From Janthinobacterium fluminis (GTDB lineage: Bacteria; Pseudomonadota; Gammaproteobacteria; Burkholderiales; Burkholderiaceae_D), in assembly GCF_028595325.1 (NCBI RefSeq), contig NZ_JAQQXR010000003.1, positions 496,001-560,000 on the forward strand: a stretch of 64,000 nt of DNA, read 5' to 3'. Numbering within the stretch: position 1 is the stretch's first letter; each line of letters starts with the position of its first letter. Below are positions 29,191 through 38,612 of the stretch, one piece after another. The translations under genes and the position numbers were made by a program. The notes under the pieces are model-generated. The model made no database searches, was not told the origin of the DNA, and saw only the letters and a list, made by a program, of their open reading frames with translations.

Positions 29191-30180
29191 ATGAAATTAG
29201 CCGCATGTTTTTTTTCGCTGTGTTTGTTCGCGGCCGGCGCCGCGCTGGCGGATGGGCCAGCGTCCCCCCCGGCGGCCAAAGATTGCCGCCTTGTCATTTC
29301 CCCGCCCGAGGCGGACGAAACCGTCAGTTGGGACGGCCCCTGCGAAGACGGTTACGCTCACGGAAACGGGGTGGTGCAGTGGTTGGCGGGGGATAAGCTC
29401 AAGGCTCAGTACAAAGGGCCGATGGAGCGCGGCCGCATGCACGGGGCCGGCGCCTACCAATATGCGAACGAGAAGCAGTATTGGGGGGAGTTCAAGAATG
29501 GCCAGCGCGACGGCCAGGGCATCGAAGTGGACAAGTATGGCAACCGCTACGAAGGCGCATGGAAGGAAAATCGCTATGACGGCGTCGGTGGCAGGGTCTT
29601 TAGCACCGGCGGGCGCTACGACGGTGAATGGAAGCAGGGGAAATTCCATGGCCATGGCGTGATTGTCTACGCGGGCAATGTCAGCCGTTACGAGGGGGAG
29701 TTCAAAGACGGTTTGCGACTTGACGAAAGTCCCGGCGCGCCCCTGCCCAAGGAACACTTCAGCATAAGGCGGTCCGGGGCAATGCTAAATTCTAACAATA
29801 CTCTGGCGACAAGCACGATGGCTCCGTTCGACAAAGCCTACGCCGATCTGACGCCGGAGCAACAGCGTCGCTACAAGAGTTACTATCCTTTGCTGGCGGA
29901 CGGCGATGAGCCACCGTATCCGCTGAAGGGGATAGGCACGCTGACCAGGGCGATGCACGAACTGCAGCGCAAGCTGAAGATGGAAGGTTCGGTGACCTTG
30001 TATGCCACCGTCGACAGCGAGGGCAAGGCTACCAGCGTTTCCATGATGGGCGACCTGGGGCCGGAGGCGAAAAAAATCGCCGCGATGCTGATGATGGTGG
30101 AAAAGTACAAGCCGGCCCGGTGCAGTGGCCAGGCATGCGAGATGGTCTTCCAGATGGCGTTCAATTTTAGCTATAAATGA
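29191..30180 (+). CDS. MORN-repeat protein with C-terminal TonB-like domain
   Basis: 329 residues with a signal peptide (MKLAACFFSLCLFAAGAALA). About five MORN repeats follow (for example YWGEFKNGQRDGQGI, YEGAWKENRYDGVG, YDGEWKQGKFHGHG). After a linker, residues ~245-329 (GSVTLYATVDSEGKATSVSMM, ending FQMAFNFSYK) resemble the small alpha/beta fold of TonB/energy-transducer C-terminal domains, with a Cys pair. It is likely a periplasmic scaffold; the partner is unknown. A purine-rich GAGGTAG lies upstream of the ATG. It is convergent with dctD, with only 13 bp between. Confidence 0.85.
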   Translation: MKLAACFFSLCLFAAGAALADGPASPPAAKDCRLVISPPEADETVSWDGPCEDGYAHGNGVVQWLAGDKLKAQYKGPMERGRMHGAGAYQYANEKQYWGEFKNGQRDGQGIEVDKYGNRYEGAWKENRYDGVGGRVFSTGGRYDGEWKQGKFHGHGVIVYAGNVSRYEGEFKDGLRLDESPGAPLPKEHFSIRRSGAMLNSNNTLATSTMAPFDKAYADLTPEQQRRYKSYYPLLADGDEPPYPLKGIGTLTRAMHELQRKLKMEGSVTLYATVDSEGKATSVSMMGDLGPEAKKIAAMLMMVEKYKPARCSGQACEMVFQMAFNFSYK

Positions 30181-30193
30181 AGGACGCGGGGCT

Positions 30194-31537
30194 TTAGCGG
30201 AACTCTTCGGCCACCAGATTGTATTTCTGCATCTTGTGGTACAGGGTCTGCTTCGGCAGGCCCAGCACGGCGCTGGCCTCGGCAACATTGCCGGCGTAGT
30301 TGCGCAGTTCCTGCTCGATGAGCGCGCGTTCGAAGCCGTTGACCTGTTCGGCCAGCGACACGGGCGCCGCCTCGCGCGGCCCCAGCAGGCCGGACGCGCC
30401 GCCGGCGATGCCGAGCACGAAGCGGTCGGCGATGTTGCGCAGCTCGCGCACATTGCCCGGCCAGGCGTGCGCCATCAGGCTGCGCATCTGCGCGCCCGAG
30501 ACGACGGGCGCGGCGCGGTTGTAGCGCGCCGCCGCCGCCAGCGCGAAGTGCTCGAACAGCATCGGGATGTCTTCGCGCCGTTCGCGCAGCGGCGGCAGGT
30601 GCAGCACGATCAGGTTCAGGCGGTAGTACAGGTCGCTGCGGAATTTCTGCTGCTGCGACAGTTCCTCCAGGTCTAGTTTGGCGGCGGCGACGACGCGCAC
30701 GTCCAGCGGCACGGCCGTGTTCGAGCCGAGCCGCTCGATGTAGCGCTCCTGCAGCACGCGCAGCAGCTTCACCTGCAGCACCAGCGGCAGGCTTTCGATT
30801 TCGTCGAGGAAGAAGGTGCCGTGGTCGGCGTGTTCGATCTTGCCGGTCTGGCGCTTGGCCGCGCCGGTGAACGCGCCCTGTTCGTGGCCGAACACCTCGC
30901 TTTCAAATATGCTCTCGGGGATGGCGCCGCAGTTGACGGCGACGAAGTTGTGCTTGCGCCTGTGGCTGTACTCGTGCAGGCAGCGCGCCACCATTTCCTT
31001 GCCGGTGCCGGTGTCGCCGTAGATCAGCACGTCGGCCGGCTCGTCGGCAACGTCGAGGATCAGGCGGCGGATGTCGCGCATCGCCGGCGCATTGCCCAGC
31101 AGGCGGGATTCGATGCCGTCGCCGTCTTCGAGGCGGCGGCGCAGGCTGTGCACTTCCAGCGTCAGGCGGCGGGTTTCCAGCGCGCGCAGGATGACGTCGA
31201 CCAGTTGTTCGGAGGAATAGGGCTTTTCGATGAAGTCGTAGGCGCCGTTGCGCATCGCCTGCACGGCCATCGTGATGTCGCCGTGGCCGGTGACGAGGAT
31301 CACCGGCAGATTGGCGTCGAGGGCCTTGACGGCCTGCAGCAGTTCCAGCCCGCTCATGCCGGGCAGGCGCACGTCGGTGACGATGATGCCGGGGAAGTCG
31401 GGCGCCAGCAGCTTGTAGGCCAGCTCGGCCGAGTGGAAGGCTTGCACTTCCAGGCCGGCCAGTTGCAGCGCCTGCTCGCTGCCGGCGCGCACGGTCGGGT
31501 CATCCTCGATCAACAACACTTTCAAGCCGTCAAACAT
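30194..31537 (-). CDS. dctD: Sigma-54-dependent response regulator of C4-dicarboxylate transport
   Basis: 447 residues: receiver domain (IEDDP and VTDVRLPGMSG with the phospho-acceptor Asp), AAA+ domain with Walker A GDTGTGKE, the sigma-54 contact loop GAFTGA and Walker B FFLDEIE, and a Fis-type helix-turn-helix at the C-terminus (VAEASAVLGLPKQTLYHKM). The ATG at 31537 overlaps the sensor kinase gene by 8 bp and follows a good AGGAGG site. It is predicted to activate dctA when phosphorylated by DctB. Confidence 0.94.
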   Translation of the reverse strand: MFDGLKVLLIEDDPTVRAGSEQALQLAGLEVQAFHSAELAYKLLAPDFPGIIVTDVRLPGMSGLELLQAVKALDANLPVILVTGHGDITMAVQAMRNGAYDFIEKPYSSEQLVDVILRALETRRLTLEVHSLRRRLEDGDGIESRLLGNAPAMRDIRRLILDVADEPADVLIYGDTGTGKEMVARCLHEYSHRRKHNFVAVNCGAIPESIFESEVFGHEQGAFTGAAKRQTGKIEHADHGTFFLDEIESLPLVLQVKLLRVLQERYIERLGSNTAVPLDVRVVAAAKLDLEELSQQQKFRSDLYYRLNLIVLHLPPLRERREDIPMLFEHFALAAAARYNRAAPVVSGAQMRSLMAHAWPGNVRELRNIADRFVLGIAGGASGLLGPREAAPVSLAEQVNGFERALIEQELRNYAGNVAEASAVLGLPKQTLYHKMQKYNLVAEEFR

Positions 31538-33443
31538 GTTTTTCCTCCTGCTGAGCAATTTGCAGCTCGATGGTGAAGCGCGCGCCGCCGCCGGGCGGAT
31601 TGTCGGCGCGCAAAATGCCGCCGAACTGGCGCGTGATCTGTTCCGAAATGGCCAGGCCCAGGCCCAGCCCGACGCCTTGCGGCTTGGTCGTGAAGAAGGG
31701 CTCGAACAGGCGTTCGCGCACCTCGTCCGACAGGCCGGGGCCGCTGTCGCTGACGCAGATGAGCACCTTGTCGTCCTGGCGCGTCACGTCCACCGTCAGC
31801 GCGCGCCGGCTGGCGCCGGCCATCGAGTCGAGGGCGTTGGCGAACAGGTTCACCAGCACCTGTTCCAGGCGGTTACTTTCGCACAGGGCGAAGACGTCGT
31901 CGCCGCACACGTGCATGGCGAAATGCACGTTCTCGACCTGCAGGCGGCGTTCGACGAGGAACAGGGCGTTGCTGATGGCCGTGGGGATCGAGACGGACGT
32001 CAGGCTGGTCGTCGACTTGCGCGCGAACACCTTCAACTGCCCCGTGATGGCGCCCATGCGCGCGGCGATTTGCGAGATCGTCGCCAGGTTGTTTTTGGCG
32101 TCGTCGAGGCGGCCCCGTTCGAGCAGGATGACGGCGTTGTCCGACATCGTGCGCAGGGCCGTCAGCGGCTGGTTCAGCTCGTGCGTGATGCTGGCCGACA
32201 TCTGCCCGAGCACGGCCATTTTACCTGCCTGGAACAGCTCGTTTTGCGTCAGGTGCAATTTGTGCTCGGCCTGGCTGCGCACGGCGATTTCCTGGCTCAG
32301 GCTTTGCGTCATCGCGTTCAGCTCGGAGGTGCGTTCGGCCACCATCGTTTCCAGGTTGTCATAGGCGTACTGCAACTGCTCCTTGGCGCGCAATTTGTGC
32401 GCCAGGGCTTGGCGGCGCTGGCGCACGTAGAAGAACAGCAGCAGGAAAAAGCCCAGCACGACGCAGGAAAACACGGCGGCGGCCTGGGCGCTGGAGCGGG
32501 CTTGCAGCAGGTCCGACAGGTAGATGAATTGCCAGTTGCGCGGCGATTTCAGTTGCAACTGGGTCATCACGCTGGAACTGGTCTTGGCGGCCGCCCCCGG
32601 CAGCGCCTGGTCGCGCACGGTGATGACGCGCGCGCCGTTGCCCAGGCGCCGGTCGGACAGGAAGGGGATGGGTTCCAGTTTGTGCGAATAGTACTGGCGG
32701 GTCTGGGTCAGCAGCGCGCCGACCTCGGGCGCCAGCGGCGCCAGCGTCCGGTATTTCCACGCCGGCACCGAGGTCAGGAAGATGACGCCGTGCTCGTCGG
32801 CCAGCATCACCTTGTCGGCGCCCTGGACCCAGCGCTTCTCCAGGCTTTCGATGTTGACCTTGACGGTCGCCAGGCCCAGCATCTTGCCATCCTGGTAGAT
32901 GCCGTGGGCGAAAAAGTAGCCGGGTTCCAGGTTCGTCGTGCCGACGCCGTAGAAGCGCCCCGGCGTGCCGCGCAGCGCGTCTTGCGCGTAGGGGCGGAAG
33001 GAGACGTTGTCGCCGATGAAGCTGTCCTTGCCGCGCCAGTTGCTGGCCGCGTGGGTGATGCCGTTCAGGTCGCTGATATAGATCGCCGTCGATTTCGCCT
33101 GGGCATTCATCTGCTCCAGGTACTGGTTGACGGCGGCCACCAGGGCCGGGTCGTCCGGCGTTTGCAGCAGGCGGATCACGTCCTTGTTCAGCTCCAGCGT
33201 CTTCGGCAGGAAGTCGTATTTCTCCAGCGCGTTTTCCAGGCTGCTGACATACACTTCGAGGCGCTGGGCGCCGCCGGCCTGCAGCTTGTCGATGGCCAGG
33301 CGCTCGGTCCAGAAATACACCAGGTAGACCACCAGCAGGAAGCCGGCCAGCACGGCGCCCCAGGCCATCGACTGCCGGCCCGACCATGGCGCGGCCCCTT
33401 GCCGCGCGCGCGGCGCGATCTTGCTCCCAGTATTCATCGTCAT
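31530..33443 (-). CDS. dctB: C4-dicarboxylate sensor histidine kinase
   Basis: 637 residues. Two membrane helices (near the N-terminus, AWGAVLAGFLLVVYLVYFW, and about 300 residues later) bracket a periplasmic double-Cache-like sensor. A coiled linker leads to the phospho-acceptor His in ASITHELNQPLTAL and the ATP-binding domain with NLFANALDSM, DSGPGL and GLGLGLAI. It should sense periplasmic succinate/malate-type acids and phosphorylate DctD. The start is uncertain; Met codons at 33443, 33437 and 33470 are all possible. Confidence 0.93.
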   Translation of the reverse strand: MTMNTGSKIAPRARQGAAPWSGRQSMAWGAVLAGFLLVVYLVYFWTERLAIDKLQAGGAQRLEVYVSSLENALEKYDFLPKTLELNKDVIRLLQTPDDPALVAAVNQYLEQMNAQAKSTAIYISDLNGITHAASNWRGKDSFIGDNVSFRPYAQDALRGTPGRFYGVGTTNLEPGYFFAHGIYQDGKMLGLATVKVNIESLEKRWVQGADKVMLADEHGVIFLTSVPAWKYRTLAPLAPEVGALLTQTRQYYSHKLEPIPFLSDRRLGNGARVITVRDQALPGAAAKTSSSVMTQLQLKSPRNWQFIYLSDLLQARSSAQAAAVFSCVVLGFFLLLFFYVRQRRQALAHKLRAKEQLQYAYDNLETMVAERTSELNAMTQSLSQEIAVRSQAEHKLHLTQNELFQAGKMAVLGQMSASITHELNQPLTALRTMSDNAVILLERGRLDDAKNNLATISQIAARMGAITGQLKVFARKSTTSLTSVSIPTAISNALFLVERRLQVENVHFAMHVCGDDVFALCESNRLEQVLVNLFANALDSMAGASRRALTVDVTRQDDKVLICVSDSGPGLSDEVRERLFEPFFTTKPQGVGLGLGLAISEQITRQFGGILRADNPPGGGARFTIELQIAQQEEKHV

Positions 33444-33507
33444 CGTGTGTTCAGGCAGGTTCCAGGGCATTAGTATCGCATTGAAGAAGTCGCTGCTGCT
33501 AAATGAA

Positions 33508-33542
33508 ATGAGCCGCCGTGCATTTGCTGCACGGCGGCTCAT
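33508..33542 (-). terminator. Hairpin downstream of dctA
   Basis: Perfect 15-bp arms ATGAGCCGCCGTGCA (33508-33522) and 33528-33542 with a 5-nt loop. Read on the minus strand it is followed by TTCATTT, a weak T-tract. It separates dctA from dctB. Confidence 0.8.
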
Positions 33543-33590
33543 GGCTCAATCTGGGTAAGGCGGCGCGGCATCAGCCGCGGCGCCCGGCGC

Positions 33591-34907
33591 TTAAGCGGCC
33601 TGGCGCGCGGCTTGCGCCTCGTTCCATTGCGGATCGGCCTGCTGCGCCGCCGCGTGCTGGCGCGCCGCCTCGTCTTCCGTGGCCAGGCCGCCCTCCCATT
33701 TGGCGACGACGGCCGTGGCGATGGCGTTGCCGACGGCGTTGGTGGCCGAGCGGCCCATGTCGAGGAATTGGTCGATGCCCATCAGCAGCAGCAAGCCCGC
33801 TTCCGGAATGTGGAAGTGGTTCAGCGTGGCGGCGATGACCACCAGCGAGGCGCGCGGCACGCCGGCCATGCCCTTCGAGGTCAGCATCAGCAACAGCAAC
33901 ATGGTGATCTGGGTGCCGATCGGCAGGTCGATGCCGTAAGCCTGGGCGATGAACAGCACGGCGAAGGTGCAATACATCATCGAGCCGTCCAGATTGAAGG
34001 AATAGCCCATCGGCAGCACGAAGCTGGAGATTTTGCGCTGCACGCCGAACTGGTCCAGCGCCAACAGCAGTTTCGGATAGGCCGCTTCCGAGCTGGCCGT
34101 CGAGAAGGCCAGCAGGAAGGGTTCGCGGATCAGGCCGACCAGCTTGAAGACGCGCGGACCGAGCACGCAGAAGCCGGCGCCGATCAGCAGCGCCCACAGG
34201 CAGAACAGGCCGAGGTAGAAGCCGCCCATGAATTTGGCGAAGGTGGCCAGCACGCCCAGGCCCTGGGTGGTGACGACGGACGCCATCGCGGCGAACACGG
34301 CCAGCGGGGCCATCGTCATGATCGCGCCGGTAATGCGCAGCATCACTTGCGCCAGTTGGTCGACGACATTGGTGAGCGTCTTGCCCGCTTCGCCGAGGCC
34401 GGCCAGGGCGCCGCCGAAGAAGATCGAGAACACCAGCACTTGCAGGATTTCATTGTTGGCCATCGCCTCGATCGGCGATTTCGGCACCAGGTGGGTGACG
34501 AAGTCCTTCAGCGTGAACGAGGCGGTTTTCAGGTTGGTGGCCGCGCCCACGTCGGGCAGCGGCAAGCCGAGGTTGGTGCCGAGCTGGAACATATTCGACA
34601 GCACCATGCCCAGCGCCAGCGACACCAGCGAGGCGATGACGAACCAGCACAGGGCCTTGGCGCCGATGCGGCCGGCGGTCTTGCCGTCGCCCATGTGGGC
34701 GATGCCCACCGTCAGCGTGGAAAACACCAGCAGCGAGATGATCATCTTGATCAGGCGCAGGAAGACGTCCGTGACGATCGAAATATGGGCGGAAATATCC
34801 GAGGTGATGGCTTTTTCGGGGAATGTTTCGTGGCAGGCATAGCCCACCAGAATGCCCAGTACCATCGCAATCAGGATGTATACCGTTAGTGGCCGTGTCT
34901 TTTTCAT
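33591..34907 (-). CDS. dctA: C4-dicarboxylate/cation symporter
   Basis: 438 residues, the DAACS family length. Family landmarks are SSEAAYPKLL (serine-rich reentrant loop region), PMGYSFNLDGSMMY, and IDQFLDMGRSATNAVGNAIA in the transport core; about eight to ten hydrophobic segments. It imports succinate, fumarate and malate with protons or sodium. GGAGGAG precedes the ATG. The gene lies upstream of dctB-dctD on the same strand, separated by a terminator-like hairpin. I looked for a sigma-54 -24/-12 site upstream and found none with correct spacing. Confidence 0.96.
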   Translation of the reverse strand: MKKTRPLTVYILIAMVLGILVGYACHETFPEKAITSDISAHISIVTDVFLRLIKMIISLLVFSTLTVGIAHMGDGKTAGRIGAKALCWFVIASLVSLALGMVLSNMFQLGTNLGLPLPDVGAATNLKTASFTLKDFVTHLVPKSPIEAMANNEILQVLVFSIFFGGALAGLGEAGKTLTNVVDQLAQVMLRITGAIMTMAPLAVFAAMASVVTTQGLGVLATFAKFMGGFYLGLFCLWALLIGAGFCVLGPRVFKLVGLIREPFLLAFSTASSEAAYPKLLLALDQFGVQRKISSFVLPMGYSFNLDGSMMYCTFAVLFIAQAYGIDLPIGTQITMLLLLMLTSKGMAGVPRASLVVIAATLNHFHIPEAGLLLLMGIDQFLDMGRSATNAVGNAIATAVVAKWEGGLATEDEAARQHAAAQQADPQWNEAQAARQAA

Positions 34908-35197
34908 TGTGACTCCTCCGTGTAGATCGCCGCCGGGTGCGGACTTTGTGATTTTTCAGCGAGCAACGCAAGCACGCCAGGCGCTGGTGTCGCACCCTCC
35001 CGTGTTTTTGAATGCTGCAAGGTCTTGATTCGACTTCAATACATAGCAAGGGCCATGCCTGCGGCGGCCCGGCCGGGCGCGGTGGCTAAGTATCTGTTTT
35101 AGAAGTGATTTATGGTTACGCGGCGCGTGGCGCGGGGGAGGGTTGCGCGAAAAGTTGGACGCGGCGGCGCTTTGGCGTATCAGATTTCATACGGGCC
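34908..35197. promoter_or_regulatory. dctA upstream region
   Basis: Together with the REP-like repeat this makes a 370-bp gap between dctA and the PKHD hydroxylase gene. It holds the dctA ribosome site (GGAGGAG on the minus strand) and presumably its promoter. Apart from that I see no clear motif. Confidence 0.4.
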
Positions 35198-35252
35198 GGG
35201 GACAGACCACGATTTTCAAGAAAATATTTCTTGAAAATCGTGGTCTGTCCCC
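35198..35252. repeat. REP-like 55-bp inverted repeat, copy 2
   Basis: Perfect 26-bp arms (35198-35223, 35227-35252) around ATA. Outer arm GGGGACAGACCACGAT, inner arm TTTCAAGAAA. It lies 25 bp downstream of the PKHD hydroxylase stop. Confidence 0.95.
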
Positions 35253-35277
35253 AGCTGTGTAGCTGTGCAGCTATGGC

Positions 35278-35958
35278 TCAGATCTCGGCCCACTGGCGCA
35301 GCAGGTTGTGGTAGTGCGACGTCAGGCCGACCACTTCTTCGCAGTCGCCGATTTTGCCGCGCAGTTTCTGGATGTTTTGGTCCAGCTCGAACAGCATGGT
35401 GCGCTGCCAGTCTTCGCGCACCATGCTCTGGGTCCAGAAGAAGGAGCAGACGCGGGCGCCGCGCGTGACCGGCTCGACCTTGTGCAGGCTGGTCGAGGGG
35501 TAGACGATCAGGTCGCCCGCTGGCAGTTTCACTTCGTGGGTGCCGTAGGTGTCGACGACGACCAGTTCGCCGCCCTCGTATTCGTCGGGCTCGCACAGGA
35601 ACAGCGTCGACGAGACGTCGGTGCGCAGCGGCACGCTGCTGCCGGCCACCTTGCGCACCGAGCCGTCCACGTGCAGGCCGTAGTGCTCGCCGCCGGCGTA
35701 GCTGTTGAACAGCGGCGGGATGGTGCGCAGCGGCAGCGCGGCGGCGAAGAACAGGGGATTCGCCGCCAGCGCGTCGAGGACGATCTGGCCCAGTTCCAGG
35801 CCGACGGGCGAATGTTCCGGCAGTTGCCGGTTTTGCTTGACCAGCGCGCCCTGGGCGCCGACGGTGGCGCGGCCGTCGACCCAGTCGGTCTGGTCGAGGC
35901 GGGCGCGGATCGCGGCGACTTGTTCGCGTGTTAATACATTGGGGATATGCAGCATCAT
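35278..35958 (-). CDS. piuC: PKHD-type Fe(II)/2-oxoglutarate hydroxylase (PiuC-like)
   Basis: 226 residues, the PiuC/YbiX family length. The iron ligands are visible as HVDG (HxD) in HYGLHVDG and the distal His in [10 protein letters not shown], with the 2-oxoglutarate Arg a few residues on (TRGARV). It starts [10 protein letters not shown], so either of two adjacent Met codons may be used. Genes of this family usually neighbour TonB-dependent catecholate receptors, as here, and may modify siderophores. It follows the receptor gene on the same strand across a strong terminator. Confidence 0.93.
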   Translation of the reverse strand: MMLHIPNVLTREQVAAIRARLDQTDWVDGRATVGAQGALVKQNRQLPEHSPVGLELGQIVLDALAANPLFFAAALPLRTIPPLFNSYAGGEHYGLHVDGSVRKVAGSSVPLRTDVSSTLFLCEPDEYEGGELVVVDTYGTHEVKLPAGDLIVYPSTSLHKVEPVTRGARVCSFFWTQSMVREDWQRTMLFELDQNIQKLRGKIGDCEEVVGLTSHYHNLLRQWAEI

Positions 35959-35972
35959 GGCGCGGATTTCCT

Positions 35973-36004
35973 AAAAAAAAGGCCCCTCCTGGTGGGGAGG
36001 GGCC
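35973..36004 (-). terminator. Intrinsic terminator of the TonB receptor gene
   Basis: GGCCCCTCC (35981-35989), 6-nt loop, GGAGGGGCC (35996-36004), with eight A on the plus strand giving a T-run on the minus strand. Confidence 0.93.
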
Positions 36005-36032
36005 GCACGACTATACCATCGGGTTCAGGCGA

Positions 36033-38345
36033 TTAGAACTTGAAGTTGGCGGTCAGGCTGGCCGAACGGGGCGTGCCTGGGGTGTAGCGGTAGCCGCTCT
36101 TGTTGATGGCGCCGACATAGGCTTTGTTGGCCAGGTTGTAGACGTTCAACTGCAAGTCGACGTTCTTGCTGACGCTGTAGGAAGCCATGGCGTCGAAGAC
36201 CCAGTAGGATTCGGTTTTCGTCGGCGTCGGCGTCGGCTTGTCGGCCGGGCCGTCGGTGCCGCGCATCAGCGCATCGACGAAGCGCGCGCCGCCGCCCACT
36301 TTGAGGCCGAACGGCAGCGTGTACGAGGTCCAGCTGGTGAAGGCTTGCTTCGGCGTGTAGCTCAGGTTGTTGGCGCCGCTGGCGGTGACGATCTTGCCCG
36401 ATTCCACGCTGGTGTCCATGCGGGTGTAGCCGGCGCTGACGAGCCAGTTGCGCATGATTTCGCCGGTGATGCCGATTTCCAGGCCCTGCACGCGCTTCTT
36501 GCCGGTCTGGTAGTAGGCGTTCAGGTCGGTGGCATCCTGTTCCACTTCATTTTTGACGTCGGTGCGGTACAGCGCCGCCGTCAGCGACAGTTTTTGCTTG
36601 AGGAAGTCGAACTTGGCGCCGATTTCCTTCGTCGTCGTCGCTTGCGGATCGAACTTCGGATTCGCCGCGCTGTTGGCCGAGGCGCTCAGCGCAAAGTTGG
36701 CGCCGCCCGGCGGCTGCTTCGACGTCGCGATCATCGCGTACACGCTGCTGTCGGGCGTTGGCTTGTACAGCGCCGCCAGCTTGCCGTTGACCAGCGTGTC
36801 GGAAGGCGAGAAGCTGGTCGGCACGAGCGTGCCAACTGGCAATTTCGGATGCGATTTCTCGGTCGACAGGGCCAGGCTGGTGTAGCTGGTGTTGAAATGG
36901 TCGACGCGCACGCCGCCGTTGAACTGCCATTGCTCGCCCACTTTCAGGGTGTCGAACAGGTACAGGCTTTGCGTGCTGGTGCTGCCTTCGCTGCCGGCGC
37001 CGCTGCGCCGCAGGTTCAGGCCGGCGACGGGCGCGTTGCTGTCCGGGCGGTACAGGCTGACGGTGGGCAGGGTGCCGGTGCCGACGTAGCCGTAGTTGGT
37101 TTGCTTTTCGTGGGTCAGTTCCAGGCCGGCCACCAGCGAGTGCTTGACGGCGCCCGTGTCGAATTGCGCCGTCACCGTGGTCTGGTTGGTCAGGATCTGG
37201 TTTTCCTGGTCCTTGACCGTCGGCAGGGTGCGCACCAGCAACCATGTCGATGGGTCGCCGGCAAGCGGCGTTTTCAGGTTCTCGGCGCTGCCCATGAAGG
37301 AGGTCAGCAGGTAGTCTTGCTTGGTCTTGCCATAGCGGCTGGTGTTTTGCAGCTTCAGCGTCGGCGCGAAGTCATGTTCGAGGCGAATGGTCAGCATGTC
37401 GGCCGTGACCTTGTTGAAGTCGGTCTGGGCGCCGTAGAAATTGCTCGGGTCGACCATGGGGGCCTTGCCGAGGAAGGGACGGGCGACCGGGTCCGGACCG
37501 CCGTAGCCGGGGAAGCCGATGGTCGGCACGCCGCCGTCCGGCACATTGTCTTGCTTCACGTGCAGGTAGCTCAGGTGCGCGCGGGTGGCGCCGTTCAGGC
37601 CGAACGAGATGGTCGGGGCGATGGCCCAGCGCTTGTTCTTCACTTCGTGGCGGCCGGCCACGCCGCTGTCCTGGTCCATCACGTTGAGGCGGAAGGCGGT
37701 GCCGGTGTTGGAGTCGATGAGCTTGTTCCAGTCGGCGCTGGCGCGTTTTTTGCTGCCGCTGCCGACCGAGACGGACGAGTAGAAGGCATCTTCCTGGTTG
37801 GCCTGCTTCGACGCCAGGTTGATCGAGCCGGTCGGCGCGCCGCGGCCGCTGTCGGTGCCGGCCGGGCCTTTGAGGACGTCGATCTGTTCGATGTTGAAGG
37901 TGTCGCGCGAGATCGAGCCGACGTCGCGCACGCCGTCGACGTAGATGCTGCCGGAGGTGTCGAAGCCGCGCATGTACACGGCGTCGCCGGTGTTGGTGTT
38001 GCCGTTTTCACCGAGGAAGAAGGTGCCCACGCCGGGCGTGTTTTGCAGCGCTTCCGTCAGCGTGACGGCGCCTTGCTGCTCGATCAGTTCGCGCTTGATG
38101 ACGGTGATGCTTTGCGGCGTGTTGATCAGCGCCTCAGTGTATTTCACGGACGCGGCCTTGTCGGCCTTGAAGTCGTTGCTGGTCTTGTTGCCGACCACCG
38201 TCACTTCCTGCAGCGCCTGCGGTTTGGCGGGCGCGTCCGCTGCGTGCGCAGCCACCGGCAACAGCATCGCGGCCAGCGCGGTGCTCACATGTTGGTTGAA
38301 ACGGGACTGGGTGTGCTTGCGGCTTTTAATCGGCGCCATATGCAT
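36033..38345 (-). CDS. fiu: TonB-dependent catecholate siderophore receptor (Fiu-like)
   Basis: 770 residues. A signal peptide (STALAAMLLPVAAHAA) is followed by a TonB-box-like QEVTVVG, a plug domain (NTPQSITVIKRELI, DVLKGPAGTDSGRG) and a 22-strand-type barrel ending in the aromatic C-terminal residue pattern SLTANFKF. The plug signature VDGVRDVGSISRDTFNIEQIDV is typical of Fiu/catecholate receptors. It imports ferric siderophore across the outer membrane with TonB energy. A candidate Fur box lies 116 bp upstream and piuC lies downstream. Exact ligand unknown. Confidence 0.93.
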   Translation of the reverse strand: MHMAPIKSRKHTQSRFNQHVSTALAAMLLPVAAHAADAPAKPQALQEVTVVGNKTSNDFKADKAASVKYTEALINTPQSITVIKRELIEQQGAVTLTEALQNTPGVGTFFLGENGNTNTGDAVYMRGFDTSGSIYVDGVRDVGSISRDTFNIEQIDVLKGPAGTDSGRGAPTGSINLASKQANQEDAFYSSVSVGSGSKKRASADWNKLIDSNTGTAFRLNVMDQDSGVAGRHEVKNKRWAIAPTISFGLNGATRAHLSYLHVKQDNVPDGGVPTIGFPGYGGPDPVARPFLGKAPMVDPSNFYGAQTDFNKVTADMLTIRLEHDFAPTLKLQNTSRYGKTKQDYLLTSFMGSAENLKTPLAGDPSTWLLVRTLPTVKDQENQILTNQTTVTAQFDTGAVKHSLVAGLELTHEKQTNYGYVGTGTLPTVSLYRPDSNAPVAGLNLRRSGAGSEGSTSTQSLYLFDTLKVGEQWQFNGGVRVDHFNTSYTSLALSTEKSHPKLPVGTLVPTSFSPSDTLVNGKLAALYKPTPDSSVYAMIATSKQPPGGANFALSASANSAANPKFDPQATTTKEIGAKFDFLKQKLSLTAALYRTDVKNEVEQDATDLNAYYQTGKKRVQGLEIGITGEIMRNWLVSAGYTRMDTSVESGKIVTASGANNLSYTPKQAFTSWTSYTLPFGLKVGGGARFVDALMRGTDGPADKPTPTPTKTESYWVFDAMASYSVSKNVDLQLNVYNLANKAYVGAINKSGYRYTPGTPRSASLTANFKF

Positions 38346-38460
38346 CTCTCTGCTGAAAATAGGGGTGGTGCCCGCTGCGGCAAGCCTTCATGCTTGTCCG
38401 CAGCCGGCTGGAATAAGGGGGGAAATCGTGGAGCATTGTAACGAATTCTCACAAATTCGT

Positions 38461-38479
38461 AAATGAGAATTGTTATCAC
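38461..38479 (-). promoter_or_regulatory. Candidate Fur box upstream of the siderophore receptor
   Basis: On the minus strand GTGATAACAATTCTCATTT, an imperfect match to the Fur consensus GATAATGATAATCATTATC. The location upstream of an iron-uptake receptor supports the call; the match is only partial. Confidence 0.6.
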
Positions 38480-38612
38480 TTGTATTCGCGCTCAATAATA
38501 TGCCGGGCAAATGGCAGGAAGATGTTGCGAAATAACGTCATTTGTTGTTATATTGTTTAGCGAAGTGCCGAAAAACATACCGCGATCCCACGCCGTCGCC
38601 CCCACCCTGGAA

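Noticed and set aside
34908..35060. Possible sigma-54 promoter upstream of dctA
   Set aside because: TGGC and TTGC blocks are present on the minus strand, but the GG-to-GC distance is 14 or 9, not the required 12, so I do not call it despite the nearby sigma-54 activator DctD.
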